64,000 nucleotides of DNA, taken from the NCBI GenBank assembly GCA_029558715.1, contig JAKQEA010000113.1, positions 37,282 through 101,281 of the forward strand, read 5' to 3'. Positions 1-7,980 of the stretch are shown piece after piece. Numbering within the stretch: the first letter of the stretch is position 1; every line of letters starts with the position of its first letter. This DNA comes from Bacteroidota bacterium. Lineage in GTDB: Bacteria > Bacteroidota > Bacteroidia > Chitinophagales > Chitinophagaceae. The notes below the pieces were generated by a model. That model did not search any database and had not been told where the DNA came from. It saw only the letters and a program-made list of their open reading frames with translations. The translations under genes were made by a program, and so were the position numbers.

Positions 1-1
1 A

Positions 2-35
2 AAAGGGGCCTTGGTTCGGGGCCCCTTTCTTTTTT
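2..35 (+). terminator. Rho-independent terminator of an upstream plus-strand gene
   Basis: A 9-bp G+C-rich stem (AAAGGGGCC, bases 2-10, with its complement at 20-28) and a 9-base loop is followed by a T-rich run ending at 35. It would end a plus-strand gene that lies before the window. Confidence 0.8.
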
Positions 36-74
36 AACCCCCCCGGCAAACTTCTTACTTCAAACATCTTTCTC

Positions 75-82
75 TACATTTG
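75..82 (+). promoter_or_regulatory. -7 promoter element of the DUF4290 gene
   Basis: TACATTTG matches the Bacteroidota -7 consensus TAnnTTTG exactly. It ends 5 bases before the ATG at 88, so transcription should begin at or next to that ATG. If translation instead starts at the second ATG (103), the leader would be about 15 bases. Confidence 0.5.
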
Positions 83-87
83 TTCCA

Positions 88-786
88 ATGGATATAGATA
101 ACATGGAATATAACACCACAAGGAATCACCTGACAATGAGAGAGTATGGCCGTCATGTGCAGAAGATGGTAGAACATACCATGACGATTGAGGACCCTGA
201 ACGACGCCAGCGAAATGCACAGGCAGTTATTGAACTGATGGGTTTTCTGAACCCACACCTGAAAAATGTAGAAGATTTCAGGCATAAACTATGGGATCAC
301 CTGTTTCTTATCTCCGATTTTACACTGGATGTAAAATCTCCTTACCCGATTCCAACCAGGGAAACTTTAAAGGCTAAGCCTGACCCTATCCCTTACCCCA
401 AAAGATATCCTAAGTTTTCGCACCTGGGTAAAAACCTGGAAGTGATCATCAATAAAGCACTACAGGAAGAAAATCCCGAAAAGAAATTAGGTTTCGCAAA
501 TGCTGTCGCCTATTACATGAAACTGGCTTATAACAACTGGCACAAAGAAATAGTACATGATGATGCTATACAAAGTGAACTATCATCCATTACCAACGGC
601 CAGTTAACCTTTACCAACACTCCATTTGTAAAAGCATTCCGTCCCCAGCAGGAAGGAAGAGATAATCGTGGGGGATATGGAAAAAGAGGTGGCGGCGGAA
701 AATTTCAGCAGCGGGGTGGTGGCCAGCGCAGAAATGATGGCCGTGATAATCGGGGTGGCGGGGGTTTCAAGAAGAAACGGTACTAA
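88..786 (+). CDS. DUF4290 family protein with C-terminal RGG tail
   Basis: 232 residues. Residues 6-180 match the Bacteroidota-specific DUF4290 family, whose function is not known to me; its members usually begin with a sequence like MEYNT, here at residue 6, so the true start could be the ATG at 103. From about residue 186 the chain becomes a Gly/Arg-rich tail with several RGG units and a KKKRY end, typical of unstructured RNA-binding tails. There is no signal peptide or membrane segment, so it is probably cytoplasmic. It is a single gene with its own promoter just upstream and a terminator at 809-846. RNA binding is inferred from the tail composition only. Confidence 0.8.
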   Translation: MDIDNMEYNTTRNHLTMREYGRHVQKMVEHTMTIEDPERRQRNAQAVIELMGFLNPHLKNVEDFRHKLWDHLFLISDFTLDVKSPYPIPTRETLKAKPDPIPYPKRYPKFSHLGKNLEVIINKALQEENPEKKLGFANAVAYYMKLAYNNWHKEIVHDDAIQSELSSITNGQLTFTNTPFVKAFRPQQEGRDNRGGYGKRGGGGKFQQRGGGQRRNDGRDNRGGGGFKKKRY

Positions 787-808
787 AGACAAGTTGTTTA
801 AATAGTTC

Positions 809-846
809 AATGGTTGATTGGTTTGCTGATCAGCCATTTTTTTATT
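809..846 (+). terminator. Rho-independent terminator after the DUF4290 gene
   Basis: A 10-bp stem with one G-U pair (AATGGTTGAT at 809-818, ATCAGCCATT at 829-838) is followed by a run of T. It separates the DUF4290 gene from murA. Confidence 0.7.
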
Positions 847-926
847 GGTTCGCAGTTTCTCTTTGCAGTTACTTTGCAGTGGGAATATTTTCCGATTAAC
901 TAATCCACAATTAACCAATTTCCAAT

Positions 927-2237
927 ATGCATTCTTTTGAAGTAAGAGGTGGCAAAAAATTGCAAGGAGAGATCATACCCCAAGGCGCCAAAAACGAAGC
1001 TTTGCAAATTATCAGTGCTGTGCTATTAACACCAGAAAAAATCACCATTACTAATATACCAGATATCATTGATGTGAATCTTCTGATCGAATTGCTGGGC
1101 GAGATGAATGTAAAAATTGAAAGAACCAGCCGTGACACCTGCATATTCCAGGCTGACGATGTAAATATTGATTACCTCCACAGTGAAGCATATAAAAACA
1201 AAAGTGGTAAACTCCGCGGCTCTGTAATGCTGGCCGGGCCGATGTTATCAAGATTCAGAAAAGCCTTTATACCAAAACCCGGTGGTGATAAAATAGGAAG
1301 GAGAAGATTAGATACACATATCACAGGCTTTGAAAAACTCGGTGCTTCTTTTACCTATCATGCTGATGATGGTTTCTTTCACCTGGATGCAGCTAACCTG
1401 AAAGGAACAAACCTGTTACTTGATGAACCTTCTGTTACAGGTACTGCGAATATTGTTATGGCCGCCGTTATGGCAAAAGGCATTACTATTATTTACAATG
1501 CTGCCTGTGAACCTTATATCCAGCAACTCTGCAAAATGCTCAACAGGATGGGCGCAAAGATCAGTGGCATCGGAAGTAATATGCTCCATATAGATGGAGT
1601 AAGTTATCTCGGCGGTACTGAACATCGCATGATGCCCGATATGATCGAAGTGGGTTCTTTCATTGGTTTAGCCGCCATGACGCAAAGTGATATTACTATC
1701 AGGGGGGCTGGTGTAGATCAATTGGGTGTCATCCCTGAAAAATTCAGGCAACTGGGCATACAATTGAATATTAATGGAGATGATATTCATATTCCCTCAC
1801 AAGAAAGTTATGAGATACAAACTTTTTTAGACGGCTCTGTAATGACCATTTACGATCATCCATGGCCGGGTTTTACACCAGACTTATTAAGTATTATCCT
1901 GGTTACGGCAATACAGGCCAAAGGTTCAGTGCTCATACACCAGAAAATGTTTGAAAGCCGTTTATTCTTTGTAGACAAACTGATTGATATGGGCGCAAGG
2001 ATTGTACTTTGTGATCCGCACCGGGCAGTAGTAATCGGTTTAGAAAGAGAACAAATGCTGCGTGGCATTATAATGAGTTCACCGGACATCCGTGCCGGTG
2101 TAGCCTTATTAATTGCTGCTTTGAGTGCTGAAGGAAAAAGTATTATTCAGAACATTGAACAGATAGACAGAGGCTACCAGGATATTGATGGCCGATTGAA
2201 AAAGCTTGGGGCGGATATTAAACGAATACCTTCCTGA
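927..2237 (+). CDS. murA: UDP-N-acetylglucosamine 1-carboxyvinyltransferase (MurA), Asp-type active site
   Basis: 436 residues, full length for MurA. The enzyme transfers enolpyruvate from PEP to UDP-GlcNAc in the cytoplasm, the first committed step of peptidoglycan synthesis. The substrate-binding K22-N23 pair in AKNEA and the late DIRAG motif with its conserved Arg are present. The loop that carries the catalytic Cys in E. coli (PGGCTIG) reads PGGDKIG, with Asp at residue 121 (bases 1287-1289). The same replacement is known in Chlamydia and Mycobacterium tuberculosis MurA, which are active but not alkylated by fosfomycin, so this enzyme should be insensitive to fosfomycin. The small secreted cupin gene follows 36 bases later. 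Confidence 0.95.
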   Translation: MHSFEVRGGKKLQGEIIPQGAKNEALQIISAVLLTPEKITITNIPDIIDVNLLIELLGEMNVKIERTSRDTCIFQADDVNIDYLHSEAYKNKSGKLRGSVMLAGPMLSRFRKAFIPKPGGDKIGRRRLDTHITGFEKLGASFTYHADDGFFHLDAANLKGTNLLLDEPSVTGTANIVMAAVMAKGITIIYNAACEPYIQQLCKMLNRMGAKISGIGSNMLHIDGVSYLGGTEHRMMPDMIEVGSFIGLAAMTQSDITIRGAGVDQLGVIPEKFRQLGIQLNINGDDIHIPSQESYEIQTFLDGSVMTIYDHPWPGFTPDLLSIILVTAIQAKGSVLIHQKMFESRLFFVDKLIDMGARIVLCDPHRAVVIGLEREQMLRGIIMSSPDIRAGVALLIAALSAEGKSIIQNIEQIDRGYQDIDGRLKKLGADIKRIPS

Positions 2238-2273
2238 TCATCTTTATTTGCAAGTCTGATAAAAATACAGAGT

Positions 2274-2711
2274 ATGAAAAAAAATTCTATCCTTATCCCT
2301 GTTGCCATTCTGTTCTTTTTATCCGGGATAATTGTTTCCTCCGTTTCTGCTGAGCAGCAACAACAAGCAGGGTATGTCCTGGAGCATGAGAAAGATATTG
2401 CTGTAAATGAACCCGGCCCTCACAAAGGTGGTGGCAATAGCATTGCTCACCGGTTCTTTACAACTGCAAATAATTCCCGGCTGCAGTTTACCAAACGGAT
2501 ACTGCACCCCGGTGCAGCCATTGGATATCACTTACAGAAAGAAGAAGAAATATATTACATAGCCAGTGGCACAGGAGAAATGACAATTAATGACCGGCTT
2601 ATTTCTGTTCAGGCGGGAGATGGTATACTTACTTTACCCGGCAATTGGCATGGGCTAAAACAAACAGGTACAGAAGACCTTGTAGTTATCATTAATTATG
2701 AAAAGAAATAG
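2274..2711 (+). CDS. Secreted cupin-domain protein
   Basis: 145 residues. Residues 1-26 are a Sec signal peptide ending at SVSA. Residues 55-142 form a single cupin_2 barrel: cupin motif 1 is around GYHLQKEEE (His86 and the following Glu cluster), motif 2 is PGNWHG (His126). These side chains probably bind one metal ion. Substrate and reaction cannot be deduced; cupins include isomerases, dioxygenases and binding proteins. It is 36 bases downstream of murA and may be co-transcribed, but nothing ties it to cell-wall synthesis beyond its predicted periplasmic location. Confidence 0.75.
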   Translation: MKKNSILIPVAILFFLSGIIVSSVSAEQQQQAGYVLEHEKDIAVNEPGPHKGGGNSIAHRFFTTANNSRLQFTKRILHPGAAIGYHLQKEEEIYYIASGTGEMTINDRLISVQAGDGILTLPGNWHGLKQTGTEDLVVIINYEKK

Positions 2712-2761
2712 ACAACCGGCTTTATTGGAAGAAAACCAACTACTTCAGCCATTACGATCTG

Positions 2762-3394
2762 TTAAGGCAGCGGCTTCACCATAATATTTTTGTATAAGAC
2801 TTTACTTTTCGGATCATGCCCCTGCAGGGCAAAAGTACCTGCGGAAAGCAACCGTCCTTTCATCCCTTCCGGCCGCTGTACATTTTCCGGCTCAGTGTAC
2901 TCAACCACCGTTTTATCATTGATCTTTATGGTAATGCTTTGACCATTTACAATAATATGTTCTGTAAACCATTCCCCATCTTTCACATATACTTCTTTTA
3001 CATCCTCTATAGCATAGAGGCTGCCGGTGCGCCGCCAGTCGGTATGCGAATTATTTACCTGTGCTTCATATCCTTTCTGCGGCCAGCCACTTTCCTGGTA
3101 TTGTGTATGAAAATAAATGCCTGAGTTAGATCCTGACATGGTCAACACATCCGCTTTGAATTCAAAGTTTTTGAACGAATGCTGTTGTACCGGACCGTCA
3201 TAAAATAAATGGGCCACATTACCATTCACTACAATGGTTCCGTTCTCTACAGAAAAAGTATTGGCATTAGTCCCGACTTTCCATCCATCAAGAGATGTTC
3301 CGTTAAATAAAGACACCCAGTCATTTTTAGCAGGTGTAACAGAGCAAAACGACAGCAGTGAGATAATAATAACTGAAATAAACAGTCTCTGCAT
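2762..3394 (-). CDS. DUF1080 (3-keto-disaccharide hydrolase fold) lipoprotein
   Basis: 210 residues. A hydrophobic N terminus ending in LLSFC (Cys17) looks like a lipoprotein signal. The rest is a DUF1080 domain, a concanavalin-like jelly roll, with the usual opening WVSLFNGTSLDGWK and the later GIYFHTQY and SGSNSGIY segments. Family members in Bacteroidota are exported, and some hydrolyse 3-keto-glycosides; the substrate here is unknown. The gene is convergent with the cupin gene (50 bases apart) and lies 23 bases downstream of the AlkA-like gene on the same strand. Confidence 0.8.
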   Translation of the reverse strand: MQRLFISVIIISLLSFCSVTPAKNDWVSLFNGTSLDGWKVGTNANTFSVENGTIVVNGNVAHLFYDGPVQQHSFKNFEFKADVLTMSGSNSGIYFHTQYQESGWPQKGYEAQVNNSHTDWRRTGSLYAIEDVKEVYVKDGEWFTEHIIVNGQSITIKINDKTVVEYTEPENVQRPEGMKGRLLSAGTFALQGHDPKSKVLYKNIMVKPLP

Positions 3395-3417
3395 CTGTAT
3401 TAATTTTAGTAGTGAAA

Positions 3418-4050
3418 CTACTTTATTTTTTCTTTTGGTCTTTTGGGAGCAGGGGTATTATCTTTCCAGCGCCATAAATGCAAGCAGGCATATGTACGGT
3501 AAGGGCTCCATTTTTGAGAAATACGTAATAAGTCCTCTTCTAATTTCTTTTTATCACTATTATCAAGTTTATACAGGCTGATCATAGCGTTTTGTATACC
3601 CAGATCATCAACCGCAAACACATCCTCCCTGCCTAGGGCAAACATGAGCAACATTTCTGTTGTCCACCGACCCACCCCTTTTATCTGGGTAAGATAGGCG
3701 ATCACTTCTTCATTATCCATTTTTTGCAGTTTTTTTGAATCCATTCCAAAATCTGTTTCAAACTGAGCGACATTCTTTACATAATTCACTTTAGCATTGC
3801 TGAGGCCGATACCTCTTAGTTGCTCAAATGGTGTATCGATGATCTGCCTGGGGGTTGGTTCCTTTCCATTATATATACTGAGAAATCGCTTATAGATAAC
3901 ATCAGCTACCTTGGTGCTTAGTTGCTGGCTCATAATAGAAGCGCAGAGGTAAGTGCAGATATTCTTCCGCTTTTTCAGTTGGTGTGGAGTACCGCTTTCA
4001 ACCAGTTTCTTTAATTTTTTATCTTTAGATAAGTGGGATATATAATGCAT
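3418..4050 (-). CDS. AlkA-type DNA-3-methyladenine glycosylase (HhH-GPD)
   Basis: 210 residues, single-domain member of the HhH-GPD superfamily. It removes alkylated bases from DNA as the first step of base-excision repair. The helix-hairpin-helix reads IKGVGRWTTEM, followed by the Gly/Pro-Asp loop FAVDDLG, whose second Asp is in the position of the catalytic Asp of AlkA. No iron-sulphur Cys cluster is present, which separates it from the EndoIII/MutY branch. A second, clearly different AlkA-like gene lies at 15910-16545. Confidence 0.85.
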   Translation of the reverse strand: MHYISHLSKDKKLKKLVESGTPHQLKKRKNICTYLCASIMSQQLSTKVADVIYKRFLSIYNGKEPTPRQIIDTPFEQLRGIGLSNAKVNYVKNVAQFETDFGMDSKKLQKMDNEEVIAYLTQIKGVGRWTTEMLLMFALGREDVFAVDDLGIQNAMISLYKLDNSDKKKLEEDLLRISQKWSPYRTYACLHLWRWKDNTPAPKRPKEKIK

Positions 4051-4104
4051 GAACTAAGATAAATAGTATCCGTTGCATTAAGAGCTGTGACAGCATTTTT
4101 TACT

Positions 4105-4857
4105 TCAGACTTCTGCCCATAATTTAAAATCAGCTACCCGTTCACGGCTAATCACCATTTCATCCGGCTGAGAAGACCCTTTCACGGTTAATTTCAAGCG
4201 ATTATTAAAATATGGTTTTACTTGTTGTATGGCATTACTGTTAATAATGAACTTTCTGTTGAGCCTGAAAAATTGCCTTGGGTCCAATTGTTCTTCCAGC
4301 CGCTCCATAGTATGGTCAACCACATAGCGGTTACCTTCCTTGTCAGCGAGATAAACGATTTTATTATCTGCCTGGAAAAAAGCTACATCAGCAGTCTCAA
4401 TAAAAAAAAGACGTTGCCCCACTTTACCAAGAAATCTCTTTTTGAACCGCTGCCCCTGTAACCCGACCTCCATTTTGTTAAGGTCGGTGGCAGAAAAGGA
4501 AACAGCCATTGATTTGAATTTATTCAATGCAGCTGCCAATGCTTCAAGGGTAACAGGTTTCAGTATATAATCAATACTCAGCATCTTAAATGCATCCAGT
4601 GCATACTCATCATAGGCAGTTGTAAATATGACAGGCCTGTTATAATTTACTTGTTTGAATATTTCAAAACTGTGGCCGTCGGACAAATGAATATCTAGTA
4701 ACAACAGATCAGGATGGCTGTGATATTTCAGGAAATTGACTGTATCTTCTATACTTTCCAGGCATGCCATCAACTCTATGGAAGGATCGAAAGTATATAA
4801 GAGGGTCTTCAGTCTTTCTGCGGCCAGCTTTTCATCTTCCACAATGATCACTTTCAT
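4105..4857 (-). CDS. LytTR-family response regulator
   Basis: 250 residues. Receiver domain at 1-120 with the acidic pair E7/D8, phospho-acceptor D55 in LLLLDIHLSDG, switch residues T79/T80 and K100. Residues 145-245 form a LytTR DNA-binding domain. It starts 5 bases after the stop of the LytS-type kinase, so the two form one operon and a cognate pair. LytTR proteins bind direct repeats spaced by two helical turns; such a repeat lies upstream of the adjacent fasciclin gene (6996-7030), which makes that gene a probable target. Confidence 0.9.
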   Translation of the reverse strand: MKVIIVEDEKLAAERLKTLLYTFDPSIELMACLESIEDTVNFLKYHSHPDLLLLDIHLSDGHSFEIFKQVNYNRPVIFTTAYDEYALDAFKMLSIDYILKPVTLEALAAALNKFKSMAVSFSATDLNKMEVGLQGQRFKKRFLGKVGQRLFFIETADVAFFQADNKIVYLADKEGNRYVVDHTMERLEEQLDPRQFFRLNRKFIINSNAIQQVKPYFNNRLKLTVKGSSQPDEMVISRERVADFKLWAEV

Positions 4858-4862
4858 AACCG

Positions 4863-5891
4863 TTAGTTTAACTGTAATAAGGGCAGTACCACTTCAAATT
4901 CCTGGTCTGTCTTTTTCACAATAACATCTCTGCCGCTGATGAGTTCATATCTTTTACGGATATTTTGAAGACCAATGCGGGTAGAAGCCTCTACCATCAT
5001 TCTTGGCTGCAGGTTATTCTTTATCACTAAGGTTTGATTTCCATTGGTATAGATATCAATATGTAAGGGTTTGCTCCGGCTAACCACATTGTGTTTAATA
5101 GCATTTTCGATAAGCATTTGCAGAGCTGCGGGCACTATATGCCAGCTCTTATAATGATCCGGGATATTTACTTTTACTGTCAACCCATTATCAAATCTTT
5201 TTTGTAATAAAAAAATATAGGGTTGAATAAATTCGAGTTCTGATCTCAATTCCACTATCTCTTTTTCCTGGTTGTTTAAGATATAGCGATAAACTTTAGA
5301 GAATTCTTCAATAAACTGGTTTGCCTCAGGGTTATCTTTTATAACCATACCTGACAATACATTCAGGTTATTGAATAAAAAATGAGGATTAATCTGGCTT
5401 TTCACCAACTGAATCTGCGCCTGTGTACTGCTTTGACGCAGTTCCTCTGCTTCCTTCCAGTGCCGGCGGTATTCCCTGAAAAAGAAAAGAATGGCATTGA
5501 GCAAGTGCAAGAATAGATTGATCAGGCTACCATATATAATATTTAGTTTGAGCGGATTTAGATTTTGCTCCCAGGTATACTCATGTATGATACTCCCAAA
5601 TAAAAAAACGGCAATGCAGGCAGCAATAACTGCAACAATGTTTCCAGCCAGAAAGAAAAAACCAAGGAAGCGGATCTTGGTTTTGGGAGTAAGAAATTTC
5701 TTTTTGAACCAGGGTTTGATCATCCTGTTTCCTTCCCAGGTAAGGAATGTAACAGTAAGAATGGTCAACAATGCATAATACCACTCAATATCAATTTTGA
5801 AATAATAATATACACTGCACAATACTGTATTCATAAAAGTATACAGCGATAACAGCACAATGAACAGGTATCGGTAGCGATGGCTGAACAT
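4863..5891 (-). CDS. LytS/YpdA-type membrane sensor histidine kinase
   Basis: 342 residues. Four hydrophobic segments (about 8-30, 38-53, 76-100, 118-138) form the membrane part. The His_kinase domain follows, with phospho-accepting H170 in SQINPHFLFNNLN and the ATPase N-box LIENAIKHN near 260. No separate periplasmic sensor domain is visible, so the signal is probably sensed in or at the membrane. It is the first gene of a two-gene operon with the LytTR regulator. A strong hairpin (5906-5946) sits just before its start codon. Confidence 0.9.
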   Translation of the reverse strand: MFSHRYRYLFIVLLSLYTFMNTVLCSVYYYFKIDIEWYYALLTILTVTFLTWEGNRMIKPWFKKKFLTPKTKIRFLGFFFLAGNIVAVIAACIAVFLFGSIIHEYTWEQNLNPLKLNIIYGSLINLFLHLLNAILFFFREYRRHWKEAEELRQSSTQAQIQLVKSQINPHFLFNNLNVLSGMVIKDNPEANQFIEEFSKVYRYILNNQEKEIVELRSELEFIQPYIFLLQKRFDNGLTVKVNIPDHYKSWHIVPAALQMLIENAIKHNVVSRSKPLHIDIYTNGNQTLVIKNNLQPRMMVEASTRIGLQNIRKRYELISGRDVIVKKTDQEFEVVLPLLQLN

Positions 5892-5905
5892 ATTCTTACT
5901 TTATT

Positions 5906-5946
5906 AAATCTGCCCTGTTACACTACGCCGGAAACAGGGCAGATTT
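5906..5946 (-). terminator. Hairpin between the fasciclin gene and the kinase gene
   Basis: A perfect 14-bp stem (AAATCTGCCCTGTT at 5906-5919, complement at 5933-5946) with a 13-base loop. It lies after the fasciclin stop codon and 14 bases before the kinase ATG, both read on the minus strand. No long T-run follows, so it may end the fasciclin mRNA, protect its 3' end, or limit read-through into the kinase operon. Confidence 0.55.
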
Positions 5947-5981
5947 TGATTTTTCATAGCAGAGTATGGACAGAAGATTAG

Positions 5982-6941
5982 TTATGGCAACAAAACCCTG
6001 TCAATCAGGTGTACAACACCATTCCGGCACACAATGTTCGTAGCCGTAATATTTGACCTGTTACCGGCATTACCATTACCTGTAACAGTTGGGCCACCCC
6101 CGGTACCATTGGTCAGGTTAATGGTAGTATTACCACCCGCCAGCATAGCGAGATTACCGTTAGCCAGATCGGAAGAGAAGGCTCTTCCACCCACTACATG
6201 ATAGCGGAGTACAGCGAGTAATGTGCCAATAGGAATCTGGTTTATATCTGTTAAGGATAATGCTCCTAACAGCTGAGTAAAAGCGGCATTGGTTGGGGCG
6301 AATACGGTTAAGGTAGCGCTGCTCAATGTTCCTGCCAGTGTTGGATCACCACCGGGAGCAGTTGTGGCACGGGTCACAGCTTTTACCAATGAATCAAGTC
6401 CTCCGGCTACTGCTGTCTCTACAATATTTCCGGCTGGTGGTGTTAAGACACGACCTATCACATGAATTACCCCATTATCAGCACTTACATCGGCTGTATT
6501 TACTTTAATACCGTTTATATATACACCGCTGGCATTCTTTGTTACAAAAACAGAATCTCCGCTGGCCGTAGTCACTTTTGCATTAGGCCCGGCAGGCACA
6601 TCGGCAGCTGTTACCTTGGCTCCCAGTGTATGATACAAAAGGATATTTGACACTTGTGCTGGGGTTAGAGTGTTCAATACAGCAGATGTAATGCCTGAAG
6701 CTGTAAATGCAGCATCGTCAGGAGCAAAAACGGTAAATGGCCCTGCTCCGCTTAAAGTTGCCTGCAGGTTGGCCTTTATAACAGCCGCTTCCAGGGTAGT
6801 GAAATTTGCGTTAGCCACCACTACATCTGTTATATTGTTGGTAACAGCAGGATCATCATCCTTATCACAACTGGTGAAAAGGACGGGTATTGTCAATGCT
6901 ATTGCAAATACAGATTGACGAATGATTTTTTTGAGTTCCAT
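5982..6941 (-). CDS. Surface lipoprotein with two fasciclin (FAS1) domains
   Basis: 319 residues. The signal sequence ends in LFTSC (Cys25) and is followed at once by DKDDD, an acidic stretch of the kind that directs Bacteroidota lipoproteins to the cell surface. Two FAS1 repeats follow, about 38-170 and 176-319, each with the ALLR-like/TVFAP opening (TVFAPDDAAF and TVFAPTNAAF) and the closing GVIHVIGRVL or GVVHLIDRVL. FAS1 proteins mediate adhesion to surfaces or polysaccharides. The gene is next to a LytTR/LytS pair and has a 14-bp direct repeat 55-89 bases upstream, so regulation by that pair is likely. Confidence 0.9.
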   Translation of the reverse strand: MELKKIIRQSVFAIALTIPVLFTSCDKDDDPAVTNNITDVVVANANFTTLEAAVIKANLQATLSGAGPFTVFAPDDAAFTASGITSAVLNTLTPAQVSNILLYHTLGAKVTAADVPAGPNAKVTTASGDSVFVTKNASGVYINGIKVNTADVSADNGVIHVIGRVLTPPAGNIVETAVAGGLDSLVKAVTRATTAPGGDPTLAGTLSSATLTVFAPTNAAFTQLLGALSLTDINQIPIGTLLAVLRYHVVGGRAFSSDLANGNLAMLAGGNTTINLTNGTGGGPTVTGNGNAGNRSNITATNIVCRNGVVHLIDRVLLP

Positions 6942-6995
6942 AGTTAAATTTTTTTGTTTAACTATAATAACACAGAGCAGTTGTAAGGGGTGAGA

Positions 6996-7030
6996 AGCCG
7001 GGAGTGAATCGTCCTTAGCCGGGAGTGAAT
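6996..7030 (-). promoter_or_regulatory. Direct repeat, candidate LytTR operator for the fasciclin gene
   Basis: The 14-base sequence AGCCGGGAGTGAAT occurs at 6996-7009 and again, without a mismatch, at 7017-7030. The period is 21 bp, two helical turns, which is the known geometry of binding sites for tandem LytTR domains. The repeat lies 55-89 bases upstream of the fasciclin start. I saw no other copy in the window. Confidence 0.55.
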
Positions 7031-7089
7031 GGTAAATTTAAAAGAGTGAGTTTGTTTAGGGGAAACAGCTAAAATCTTCGATTTAGGAA

Positions 7090-7971
7090 TTATACCGCTT
7101 CCACTCTGCTTCCTGTTGGGATTTTAAGCAGCAGAGCTTCAGTTATAGAATTTCTTAACGATTCTGTGGATCCGATATGATAAAAGTGATCAAAAGTAAC
7201 CAGCTTTGTATCGTGCCAATGTTCATCTACATGTGTATTTCTTCTATATTGGTTTTCTAACCACATAGATAATGCATACTCACACGGGAGGGCTGCAGCT
7301 ATTTCAGATAATTTTATTGCATTATCATTATCCCATGTATTAAAATAGTCGGCATGCCTGCCAATATAAGGTGGGTCTAAATAAACGAAATCACCAAATT
7401 GTGCCAGTGTCAGCGTTTCCTCCCAATCTGAAACAATAAATTTCCAATTCCTGTCTCTTATTATTTCTGCAATAGCATTTACCTGGTTGACAATCTTTGT
7501 AACATAGGCCTTTGAGAACCGTTGCGGCTTATGCCCAAAAGGAACATTAAAGTTTCCTTTACCATTAAACCGCATCAGGCCATTAAAACAAGACCGGTTC
7601 AAAAAAAGAAAATCAAATGAATCTGCTGATTTGTTAAATCTGTTCCGTACTTCATAGTAATAATCAACCCCACCTTTAGACAGCTGTTCACCCATTTTTT
7701 CAAGGACTTCTCTGACAGAATGCTTGTTTATTTCACCTTTCTGGATGCCCTTGTAAAAATTAATGATATGGCTGTTGGTATCAGCAAGCAAGGCCGTATC
7801 GGGTCTTATATTAAATGCAACAACTCCGGAGCCCAGGAATGGTTCTATCCATCTCCCGTTGCCGTCCCATTGAATGTTTTGTGAAATGAATTTTACCAGT
7901 TTTGTTTTTATACCCTGGCATTTAATTGGCGGCACATCAATTTTTGTAATATTTCTAGGCAAAAAACTCAT
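7090..7971 (-). CDS. EcoRV-type adenine-N6 DNA methyltransferase
   Basis: 293 residues, about the length of M.EcoRV and recognisably homologous to it along the whole chain. It belongs to the D12 (Dam-like, alpha) class that methylates adenine N6 using S-adenosylmethionine. The cofactor motif is EPFLGSG (43-49) and the catalytic motif is DPPY (199-202) in LDPPYIGRHADYFN. Shared M.EcoRV-like stretches include VPPIKCQGIKTKLV near the N terminus and DFLFLNRSCFNG in the middle. It starts 9 bases after the endonuclease stop and should protect the same site, predicted GATATC. M.EcoRV modifies the first A of that site. Confidence 0.93.
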   Translation of the reverse strand: MSFLPRNITKIDVPPIKCQGIKTKLVKFISQNIQWDGNGRWIEPFLGSGVVAFNIRPDTALLADTNSHIINFYKGIQKGEINKHSVREVLEKMGEQLSKGGVDYYYEVRNRFNKSADSFDFLFLNRSCFNGLMRFNGKGNFNVPFGHKPQRFSKAYVTKIVNQVNAIAEIIRDRNWKFIVSDWEETLTLAQFGDFVYLDPPYIGRHADYFNTWDNDNAIKLSEIAAALPCEYALSMWLENQYRRNTHVDEHWHDTKLVTFDHFYHIGSTESLRNSITEALLLKIPTGSRVEAV

Positions 7972-7980
7972 TAGTTAAAT

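Noticed and set aside
604..918. Minus-strand frame across the DUF4290 tail and the intergenic space
   Set aside because: It runs through the terminator of DUF4290 and is opposite the Gly/Arg-rich coding end; composition is an artefact.
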